Shown: positions 40,901 to 50,818 of the stretch, piece after piece
Layout: each line of letters opens with the position of its first letter
Position numbering within the stretch: position 1 is the stretch's first letter
Source: Toxoplasma gondii ME49
Taxonomy: Eukaryota > Apicomplexa > Conoidasida > Eucoccidiorida > Sarcocystidae
NCBI RefSeq assembly: GCF_000006565.2
Contig: NC_031476.1
Span: 6,039,400 to 6,103,399 of the forward strand
Direction of reading: 5' to 3'
DNA length: 64,000 nucleotides
The notes under the pieces: generated by a model
Database searches by the model: none
Told to the model about the DNA's origin: nothing
Seen by the model: only the letters and a program-made list of their open reading frames with translations
Position numbers and translations under genes: made by a program

Positions 40901-43900
40901 GAGGCGAGCTTCGTGAGACAGCGGTGGACACAGGAGGATTCGTCGCGCGTCTGTTTTTCGAGTTCCGGTTCCCCTTCGTCTTCTCTGCATGTGCCGCCTT
41001 CTCACACGTCCTTGTCTCCTTTGTCTGCTGACTGGGCGTCGGAGTTCCGTTGGCCTTCTTCTCCGACTTCCGGTGTCCTACCTTCGCGCTCATCAGGACA
41101 CCGACGGATTGCATTCCCTCGGTCTGCTAATGCCCCCTCACCTTTGCTCGCGCGGTCGTCGCCGCTCTTGGCGATCTCCTCTAGAATTGTTGCGTCGCTT
41201 CTCATCCTCGAAACCCTCATTTGCCAGGTCTGCGCCCCGAGGCACAGCACGCGCATGCCAGTCTCCCCCTTCCAGCGAGGCCCTGGGGGACAGACAGAGG
41301 CCGCAAGCAGCGCGGGAGCACAGCCTTCACGACGCGAACCGGGTGTGACAAGAGGGAGTCCGACGACTGACGAGGAAATCATGGAAATCCTCCAGTTACT
41401 TATTTGCACCCCCGTGCTGCCTGAAGGCTCTGTTCGCTCGCTGTATTGCCAGTTCTCCACGCAAGAAAAAGCGGAGCTTCTGAGAGATGCGTTTGGTCAG
41501 TCGCCTCGCCCCAAGCCGGTTCCCCCTTCGTCCTCCTCGGGGAATTCTCTTTCTGCTTCTCCCCGTCCTTCGCGTTCGCCTCTCTCGCCTTCGCCTCTCT
41601 CGCGCTCCCCTCCGACCTCCGTCGGACCTCAGTCTCTGCCTAGCCGTCCTTCATGCTCTGGTGCCAGCATGTGCTCCCTAGGCTGCTGCGTCGAGCCTCT
41701 CTTGGCGCCGGGACTGGTCGGCGAGTCGACCGCCGAGACGAACAGGCGACGAGGAGGCAGACGCAACAAAAGACACGAGGCAGGAGGCGGACGACGCCTC
41801 CGCCGTGTAGCTCGCGACCCAGGCGCCGAAGGAGGACTCGAGAGACAGCGGAGAAGTGAGAGACGGGAGGCGCCATGGGTGGACCCAGCCAGGCCAAGCG
41901 AAGGGCGCCGAAGTCGCGGAAGAACTCTTGCTCGCCGAGGAAACGTAGCCGGAGTCTGTGCCCCCGGCTTCTTCTGGGACTGGGATCCACATGAGGAGAC
42001 GCCTGTCCTCGTGCGGAGACCAGCCGCAGGAAGCGGAGAGACAGTTTGGTCCTCTTGCTCTCGCTGTCCTTTCCCCTTGTGCTCTGCTGCGCTCCTGGTC
42101 TCTGGCCTGTCACCTTCGTCTCCGTTCCCTGACGAGTTCGCCGAGTGCCTCTCTGCTTCACGCACTTCTCCGTCGCCCCCCGACCTTCTCGAGTCGTCTT
42201 CGTTCTGGTGGCGCAGCCCTCGGTCATGTTCGTCTCCCTCCACAGCGCCGGCGAGAGAGGCGAAGGCTTTCCGTGCTTCTCGCCCGGTGCCTCTGGCCTT
42301 CGTAGTTCACTGGCTCCTCCTCCAGGCATCTCGAGTTGTCCGTCGACTTTCGACTCCCTTCTCCACTCTGGCGCTCGCTTCGTTGGGGGATCCTGCGTCG
42401 CGTTCTCTCCCCGTGCGCCTTCGTCGGATCCCTTCCCCTCCACCTCGAGTTTCCCCGTTTCCTCCTCTTCGAACCTCAGTTCGAGGTCTTTGCCGTTCCC
42501 CGCCGCCGTCGCTTCCCCGTCCGCATGCACCATCGCTCGACGCTGTCGTGGATCTGCTGCTTCATCCCGAGGCACCACTCGCGCGCCTTCTGCCCCTCGT
42601 ACGCGCGCTGCACATTGACCCAATGGACGCCTTTTCTTTCGCTGTCCTTCTGCGGCGCGCGATCGCAGGCATCCGCATCTTTGTGCCGCTCCAGCAGTTG
42701 CTTCCTCTGCCGCGCTTCGTGGACGCGCCTTCCGCGTTTCTCGCTCTAACTCGTGACGCCTCGGCTGGCGTTCAACCGGTCTCTGGAAAGTCCTTCAGGG
42801 CGGCGCCTCCCTCCCTTTCTTCTACGATCGCGTCTCGTTCTCCCTCACGTTCCGCCTCGCCTGCGACTCGCGGCACATTCTCTCGTCCCGATGTCTTCGG
42901 ACCGAGCAATCCGCGTCTTCCTGCCGCCGGCCTGCCGAGAAATCAGGAACGCGCTTCTCTCTCTCCGCCCCTCGGTGTTGTCGTCACCGTCCTTCTTCCA
43001 GAATTGCTTTCTCGCTTTGATGTGGGCGCATGGAGGGCCGGCCTGCTGGAGGGCAGGACGGGCACGGTGGGACCTTCGCGTCAACGCGAACGCCAGCGAA
43101 AGCCGAGAATCCGAGACGCGAAGGGTGAGATCCAGAACGCGGAGGGCGCTTCACGAGTGGACGTAAAATTCGCGACAAAAACAGACACCGACGGACGCGA
43201 CGAGAAGGCAGGAGGCCACAAGACAGAGGCGGGCACGCACTCTGAGGCGCAGACGCGCTTTAAAGCGGAGACGCGGAACCAGAACGGAAACTCCAGCAGA
43301 GCCCCTCAAGATAACGCACGCGAGAGGCCATCGGAACGGAGGAGTCTCCCGCATCGTCGAGGAAACGAGGAAATGAGAACACTGCTCGTTGACATGTCCA
43401 TGCTTCTTCTGCATGTCACGCTCAGCCTCGCAGTGGCGCGGGCGCGAGGAAGAGACTTTGGGTCCTCAGACGCGCCGAACGATCGCTTCGAAGATGTCAA
43501 AAGAGGGCATCGATTCTCAAGTCCCTTTGGCGTCTTTCTCGCTTCAAAAGAACGTTCCACGCACCCCGGCACATGCATCACGCCTTCTCTCTCCCCTTGT
43601 CTTTCCGCTGAATACTGTCCACGTTCCTCCCTCCCGACGCCTGTCTCGCCCGCGTATCCAGAAGCCTTCGTTTATCTCTCTGCTATGCCTCCTTGGCGTA
43701 CTCCCCTCTCAGTCTCCTCGAACTTGACTTCCGCAGCGTTGACATCTTCACCTGCTGCTCTCTCTCCTGCTCCCCCGGCCGTCGTGAGCGAGACGTTTCT
43801 GTACACCGAGGAAACATACAGCGTTTCTCTCAAGCTTTTTCTCTCGTTGTTTATCGGCGACGCATGCGTGTCTCCAACTCTCGCTTCCACGCACCTCGAA

Positions 43901-46900
43901 GCTTCTGCGCCGCACTCATCCCGATCGGTGTCTCTCCAGCCCGTCGCGGCGTCTCGTGAACTTTCGTCTGCTCTTCTCCTCTCTCTGCTTCCGCTTCTTC
44001 TCTCCCACGCGCTCCCTTGTTCCCTCTTCGATCCGGGCTTCCCAGTTGAGATTCTTCGACTACTTCTTGGCTTCCTCAGGCGACCTCCCGACCAGGCGAT
44101 CGCAGCCGGGAACTCCACTCGGCCCTCGATCGCTCTGTCTGGCGAAGCCACTTCAAATCCCGCGCTCTCCTCTCCTTCTCTTTTTCACCCAGCAACGTCA
44201 GCCTGTGTCTCCGCTCCACGGGTCGCGAGTTCCGCGTCCTCGTCAGCGTCCTCGTCAGCGTCCTCTTCACCGTCCTCGTCAGCGTCCTCTTCACCGTCCT
44301 CGTCAGCATCCTCGTCAGCGTCGGCCGCGTCCGGTTTCGCTGCTTTTCGGTCTCTTTCTCTGTTGCCTCGTGCGGACTCGACCGACGCCGCGCTTCCCAC
44401 GGTTCCCCAGGTCCGGTCACTCTCTCGGTCGTCGGCCCTCTTCATTCTTGCAGTCCTGGCTCGGGACGCCGCGCTGAAAACGATGCTTTTTCAGAGCCGC
44501 AGAGACGCTTGCGTTGCGCGCGACTCAGCTCGCGAACGCCCGGGCGAAGCTCCAGACAACTTGTGGACCGGAGAGACTTCGCAGGCCGCGTCCACTGCTC
44601 CAGGCAAATGCGACCAGAGCTGCGAGCAGGCGGCGACGAAGGTTGAGGACTTCGACCCCGCAGGCAAAAATATGAGATGGAAATTGCTTCACTCTTGGCA
44701 GAAGAGACAGAAGGCAGAAGCGGATTCAGACACAGAGTCGCCCTCTGAAGGCCTGCGCGAGGGCAGCGAGCGAAGGCGCATTCAGCGAAAGGTTTTTGTG
44801 TGTCTCCTCATCCTTGCCCTTCGTCGCCTGGCGCCTCCAGAAAGGCTAGTCAGTGAGCGCAGCGCGAACGCGGGGATGCAGGCTCGTTGGAATAGAACAG
44901 CAGGGGACTGCCTGTCTCCACCCAGGCATGTGGAAATCGAAGCGAAATATACCTCACGCTGTGCCTCTTATTTGTCGTCTCTCTGCATGTCAAGGAGGCC
45001 GTGGGTGCTTCACTCTCCAGCTTGCGGTATCCCTGTCTCGCCGACTCCAAGCAAACCAAAGCCTCACAAAGACGAGTCTCCGACCGAGCCCATGTGCCGT
45101 CTCCTGGCGCGACTGCTGGCGTCTGTTCTGCTCTGGCGAGCCTGCGAAGAAGAGGAGGCAGCGCCGATACATGCTGGATTCTCCGCGAGTGCATGTGGAG
45201 CATTTCCAGCCGAAACCGAGGCGAAGTTGAACAAGCACGAAGCTGCTTCTGGTAGCCAAGCGAGGCGAGACACGACGCGAGACTGCATGTTGGAAGAGAC
45301 AGTGTTCGAGAAACAAATGATCTCCGCATGCGTTATCTTTGGCCTCCGTCCCCTTTCCCCCATCGACCTCATGTACACGCTGGCGCTAGGGCTCCGCCAA
45401 ATCCTCCAGTCCGTTCTGTCTCGCTCTTCCAAATCTCCATCCTCTTCCGCCTCTGCTGCTGTCCGTCCCTCTGCTCCTCTCTGTTCCTCTCCTCCCGCCT
45501 CGTGGTATATCCCTTCCTCTTGCTTCTCCCCTTCTTCTCCCTCTCCGTCTTCTCTCTCTTCTTCTCCTCCCTTGTCTTCTTCCGCCTCCCCTTCGTCTCT
45601 GCCTTCCACTTCCTTCTCCTGTTCGCCTGCCTCTCTGTCTTCGCTCACTTCTTCTCCTCTCTCGTCTTCTCTCGCCTCTTCACTCTCTTCTTCTCTTCGC
45701 TCGAATTCTTCTTCGTTCTCGGCCGCTTGTCCCTGGCACGAAGCAGCCGCGCCCGCGTCCTCGCAGGCACCTCCCTCGGTTGGCCGTGCATCTCCGCTCT
45801 CCCGCTCCAAGGCATGGGCGGTCTTTCCTGAGGCGGTTCGCCAAGCTCTCGATCGCTGCGAGCTGCTCCTGAGCCTCGCCACTCACGCGCGTCGCGAGGA
45901 AGGCCGAAGGCGAACGCAAACGACAGAGGCGAAGCTCGACGCGCAGATGCACTCCCCAGAGGCACGCGACGATTCGCACCCGAGCCGCGAGGCGCGTGTA
46001 GAAGGCGCAACGCCCGTTTCTGTGATTTCGCTTCTGCCCCCTCCTTCGGACGCATTCCGCGCCGAAGACGAGGTGACCAGGACTCCGCAGCGGGCAACAC
46101 TGAAAGCCAGCGAGAAAGCAAAAAGACGCCTGATTCAGCAAGTCTGCATGGCGCTCCTTCGCCTGCTTTCCCGGTATCACAGCTGCCCGCCTGGCCCTGA
46201 CGCGGGGCCGTCTGCTGCGCCGGCATTTCCTCACATCCATGCGTTTCTTTTCAGGGGATTTTCTGCGGTTCTCAACAAGTCACGCATGCAAACGCAAACG
46301 CATGCATCCACTCTCCGGTCCTCGCCAGCGGCCTCGCGCTCCCGATCTGGCTCCTCTCACTTCCCTGCCTCCGAGGCGCACTGGTCGCGACCAAACGCTT
46401 CTCTGTCTGCGTCTGTCAAGCGTGCAGCCTCCTCTCCCCTCGCCCTGGGTTCACTCTTCCGCCATCGCTCCCGAGGAAAGACGCGTGCATGCGCGCGGAA
46501 TCGAAGGCGTTTTGATGCAAAGGGCAAAGAATCGCTTGCGAATGAGGGGCGCTTGTCCTCACGAATGGGCTCTGACGCGCGGCCTCTTGACTCGCCGCAG
46601 CCGCGTTTCTCTCGAAGTCACTTCCCACGGTGTTCAACGACCGCAAGGGCATCTCAGTTCGCGCCTGCCGCTGCTTCGAGTTCTGCGGCGTCTTCGTTTC
46701 CTTGTGTCGTCTCGGGGGCGCCTTCGCCTGTTTCACCGATCGCCTCTTCGTCTGTCAACTTTGCTTCTTCCCCGAACGCCCGTACAGCGTCTCCAGCGAG
46801 GGCGTCTGCTTCTTGCGAGTCTTCTTTACCCTCCATCTGCAGTGAGGGGCGACCTGACAGAACCGCCGTCGCCGGCAGAGGCCGGAAACGAAAGGCTCCC

Positions 46901-49900
46901 GACTCTCAGAGAGAGAGGCTCACCGAGCAGATGCAACCTGCAAAAGGTCGCCGAAATGGAGAGACGCAGAACGTCTTCGTTCCGAGTTACAGTCACCTCA
47001 GTTCGTCCTCGCTCTTTGACTTGTCTCCCTCGGCTTCCTCGCTCACGTCAGAGGAGTCGACGGAGACGCGGAAGTCGCATGCATGCGCAGCAGTGGCCAG
47101 AGCGAGCGACAGGGCGAGCGACAGGGCGGTTTGGAACGCAGGTCCACGTTCAGGGGGAGTCACAAGGGAGGCGAGGAGGTCGGCTGCATGCACAGTGTGT
47201 GGGGAGCCCGAGGCGTCGCCGGAGGAGAATGAAGGGGAACGGTGGGGGGCGAGAGCCTCAGACGGCGACAGACAGGAAGAGGGAGTCCACGGATGCCTCA
47301 ACAAGCATGCGGTTAGAGAGACGGATGGTGAAAGCATCCTTCTCTCGCCTAACGAGGCAGCTGAGAGACGGCGAATCTGCCGGAAGTCGAACCGCCGCAC
47401 TGGAGGCTCCGGCCTGTCGAAAGCAAAACGTGGAAACGCAACACCCGAGTCATCGCGTGTAGAGCAGACAGACGTCTGCGGAGCGAGGGAGCAGGACATG
47501 ACAACGAAAAGATTTTTTAATCGAAGCCAAGAGGGATATGGCGAAGGTAAAAGCAAACCACCCTTTCCCTTTTTCTCCGACGCGAAAACAGATCCAACGC
47601 ATAGCGGATCCACTGTATCGAAGTTGATGTTGTTCGAGGGTATTTCTCGCGAGACAAAAGGCTTTTCGCCATCTCGACAGGGGCAGTCTGCTCCGAATTG
47701 CGTTTGGGCTCGGCAACCGCCGAGAACTGCCGCCTTGCTCATTCAGAGACCTTTGTCGCACCCAACGGCTTCCTCTTCATGTTTGGCTTCTGCGCCCTCC
47801 GCCTTCGTCCCTCCAGGAACAGTGGTAGGCCGTCAGCTTCCTGTTCCGCCTCCCTCCCTCTCGGCCGGGGGGGCAGTCTCGCCGTCGACGCGTCCGACGT
47901 CGAAGGCAGTCGCACTGCAAACGCCCTTCGCGCGAACCCAGGGGGATACACGCATGCGAGGCGCGACCTCTGCGGCTGGTCAGGAGGCGGCAATGTCTCT
48001 TAACGCATCCAAAACGGACGTCGTCTCCCCCGAACCGTCTGTGCCTCCCGCGTCTTCAATAGCCGTCTTCTGTGGGTCGATTGCGCTCGCACCCCAGACA
48101 CGACGTTCGCAGTCAGAGCCCTGTACAGTTTCTTCCCCTCGCGCCTCTACCGCGTCTGCGACTGCGCAGCCGCCTGGCTGTTTGCCTGCAAGTGATTCGT
48201 CTTTGTCCGCTTCGTCAGCGTCGACCTCGAGGCCGCCTCCAACGCTTTTGCCGGAAGTCACTCGAGGCTCTGACGCGTTTGCGGCTGCGCGCAACGCAGG
48301 AGCTGACCGGCAAAAGGATGCATGGCCTGCGTGTCAGAGGGGGAGGCGACCGCGACCGGGAACCCAAGACAAGACCGAGGCGGCGAAAGGAACCCTGAGT
48401 GTGCGAGAGTGCAGGAAAGCGCAGCAGAGGGAAAGCGACCAAGTCGGTGACAGGACTGAAGCTGGGGACGAAGGCGAAGGTGATGTAGCGGGAAGTGACG
48501 CTCAAGCAAACGGTGAGGCTGAGAAATGGATGCGTGAAGGAGGGAACAAGAGGGTGGAAGGGCGCGGAGATCGGGCACAGGAAACCTGGAAGGATAACGA
48601 CGAATCAGGAGGTGGATCGTCGCAGGGGAACGACGATGGCATGTCAACCGGTAGTCGGGGTAACTTGCCTCTACTGGCCGATGGTGACGAGGCTCTTGCA
48701 GATGACGCCGGGAGACGAGACAGAAGGCGGACAGCTGCGAAGCTGGCGGGAAGTGTGGCAACAGACCCAGAGGCGGCCAAAGACATCGGACGAACGCGCG
48801 AAGGAAAGTCGAAACGTGAAGAGTTACGAGCGATGAGGATCGGAGAGCCGACGCAGACGAAAAACAAGGGTGAGACGGAAGAAGCAGCAGCGACAAGAAG
48901 CGAAGCACGTATCGGACTCTCGAAGGAAAGCAGTGGCGAGGAAGAAGGGTCACGAGAGGCCGCGTCCAGGTACTGGAGCTGTACCTTCAAATACACCGAG
49001 ACAAACGCATGTGCAAATGGTGCACAAAATGTAGAAAAGCGAAACTACCAACACAAAAGGGCGATTCGAACAGGTGCCGACATGGGACATCAAGCCAGCC
49101 ATCACTGCGCAGGGGAAAAAAAGCAGGGCAAGCAGTCAGATGCGCTCGCTGAGAAAATCCGAAACACAGTCGATCTCACCGCCGGCTGTACAGACCAAAA
49201 AGTCGCCAGTATAAGTGCCAATTCGGCAGTATACTACGCTTTGCGCAGCGCCGGAAAAAATACCTCCCACAACAGACACCCGACTCACGGACAAACAAGA
49301 CGTCACAGTTACCCAGGAAACTCAGCGCAATGTTCCAAGGTTCTGACCAGACACAGAGAGTACCCAGCGGCTGGGGGAACGCATGTAAATACTTGTGGAC
49401 GGCGGCAGTGCACAGATACAACGCCTCTCAGCGTTATGGGAGCGGAACTCAAGAGAACGAAATTAGACATCACACGCACTGAAAACACGACTCTTGAAGA
49501 AGCCAACACAGACGCGTTTTTCCAGATTCGCAGCCGAGTGGACAGCCGCCTCGTGACACCGAGACCGTTCCACAGAGAAGGCGGCAGCCGAAATGTGGCT
49601 GCTTGTTTGTCTGTCACTTTGCCATACCGTCTGGCTCAAGACTCTCGCTTCGCATCCGTGCTCGAATCTCCCGTTCGCGATGCTTCCACTGGTGGTAGAT
49701 TTGCCATCAGTTTCCCTACGAATCACTCTGAACGGGAAAAGAGTGTTGAGTCGGTCGGAGGTCAAATGCCGGAAAGCGGCAAAGTTCCAGCGAAAAGCAG
49801 TGCATCTCTGGCTCCTTCATTGGGGTCGACGAACCAGCGAACCGACGCCGGGAAGGTGCTGTCGGAAAAGCCAAGCGACGAGTCACGAGGGGTCCCCAAC

Positions 49901-50818
49901 CGCGCCGCTTCTACCGTGTTACGCGTTGCATCATCACGAGAACCACGGACACGAGAAGCAGAGGCGGGTGCTAAGATTCGAATACAGAACCTGACGCGGG
50001 ACCAGACGGAGAAGGTGGAAGTTAGAACGACGGAAAGTCACCTGCATCAAACAAACGCAAGGCCGTTTGTCGTTCGCTGGCAGTCTTGGGGGGAAATCCA
50101 CCTCAACATGAACCTTCCATTTCCATCCACGATTCGCGAAGGGAGAGGTAGAGCGGCAACGAGCTGTGTAGTCGAGTCAGCAAATGCAGAGAACGCCGAG
50201 TGCGTGGTGGGGCGCCTGCGCCAGGGGGGGGTAAAGCCGCTGCAACTCACACGAGAAAGCAAGATGGACTGCGGAGCGATGGAAACAGAGGTGGATGCCC
50301 CGTGGTTCTCAAGTGGACGCTGGCAGGGGAAGCGTGAGCAGGATCGAAGAGAAGAAAAGAGATCAGCGACTGCTCGAGGGCGCATGCGGGAGAATGAAAC
50401 TCAAGCAACCGCGCAGACAGAGTCAATCCGCGGTCGCGGTGGTGTGGTGGGTCGACCGTTGAACCATCGAGTTACGATTCGACACATAAACAGCTCAGGG
50501 GGAACGGTGTGGAACGACAATCAATTGGGTAGGCAGGAGCAAGCGATACGAGCAAAACTGGAAAAGAAGGTGAAACATGGAGAGCAGCAAGGAGCCAATA
50601 GAGAGAGGGAAAGGGCTGACTCAAAGGAGATGCCACAACGAAGCGGTACAGAAACACAATCTGGCAGGAGTTCGGCACACAGAACCAAAGAAGCAAGGAT
50701 CAACAACGGTCGCTCTGAGAATCCTCTAGCGCAGGCAAAGGAGTTAAAGAAAAGACAAAGAAGCGTCGAAGGCGACGCGAACACCTCGAGAGTCCGTTGC
50801 ATCTCGCAGCTTATTTGA
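19993..50818 (+). CDS. Giant multi-exon gene, about 8,235 aa, unrecognised helical-repeat protein
   Basis: Exons inferred: 19993-20815, 21225-23003 (alternative start 21105), 23600-24244, 24935-25842, 26094-27750, 28075-32119, 32797-32929, 34144-34480, 35613-36621, 37447-50818. Every junction is GT/AG and phase-matched, and the sum (24,708 nt) is divisible by three, which strongly supports a single transcript. The protein begins MARQLPAYGELGG. Ordered, Leu-rich amphipathic segments recur, several bridging introns cleanly (the QLFLACLNHHGERLNFLQNI segment of exon 6; CLLQH|FLIQLN across intron 2). Long Ser-, Arg- and Glu-rich disordered inserts separate them. This suggests a HEAT/armadillo-type scaffold inflated by low complexity, as is usual in Toxoplasma. 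I see no signal peptide, kinase, ATPase or zinc-finger motif and do not recognise the family. A nucleolar URB1-type scaffold is one untested idea. Two or three adjacent genes is the alternative, but I found no internal stop plus restart to support it. Confidence 0.78.
33230..33346. repeat. AT-rich simple repeat in intron 7 of the giant gene
   Basis: The 1.2 kb intron 32930-34143 holds an AT-rich tract of TATA, ATAT and GATA-like units. The surrounding intron has no other recognised element. Confidence 0.75.
37270..37314. repeat. TA microsatellite in intron 9 of the giant gene
   Basis: A run of TATATA (pure from about 37281 to 37303) sits about 135 nt upstream of the acceptor for the 13.4 kb exon. 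It follows a tract of ATAG/ACAG-type short repeats from about 37120. Noncoding. Confidence 0.8.
37447..50818 (+). CDS. Terminal 13.4 kb exon of the giant gene
   Basis: A single open frame of 13,372 nt, entered from exon 9 (donor after 36621, phase 2) through the acceptor CCCCAG and ending at TGA 50816-50818. It alternates structured helical blocks with disordered tracts. The blocks lie at about 40660-40740, 41370-41490, 42530-42740, 43960-44090, 44790-44830, 45330-45420 and 46090-46280. The last 2.5 kb (from about 48300) is almost wholly polar, Lys/Arg/Glu-rich and disordered. No introns are needed anywhere in it. Several minus-strand and alternative plus-strand frames of 200-400 codons overlap it and are composition artefacts of GC-rich DNA. 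Confidence 0.88.
44234..44317 (+). repeat. Coding 12-bp minisatellite, seven units
   Basis: Seven tandem 12-bp units of the form GCGTCCTCGTCA lie in the reading frame of the giant exon. Variants have C for the first G, T for the ninth position G, or A for the third-position G. They encode Ala-Ser-Ser-Ser or Pro-Ser-Ser-Ser blocks. Alternating unit types point to recent expansion of a two-unit pattern. The result is a flexible, phosphorylatable Ser tract. Confidence 0.9.

Noticed and set aside
41640..42623. Minus-strand open frame of 327 codons inside the 13.4 kb exon
   Set aside because: It is fully antisense to a much longer continuous coding frame, is Arg/Gly/Thr-rich as expected from reading GC-rich coding DNA in reverse, and shows no motif or splice support.
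45064..45882. Minus-strand Glu-rich frame of 272 codons
   Set aside because: It is the reverse complement of a Ser/Pro-rich coding tract (TCT/CTC read as GAG/AGA). Composition alone explains it.
46239..47462. Plus-strand frame of 407 codons in another phase of the giant exon
   Set aside because: It overlaps the long frame completely. Its Arg/Ser-rich composition is a frame-shift shadow, and the main frame has no stop here.
48258..48953. Minus-strand frame of 231 codons
   Set aside because: Antisense shadow of the giant exon, with repetitive Leu/Ser/His codons and no motif.
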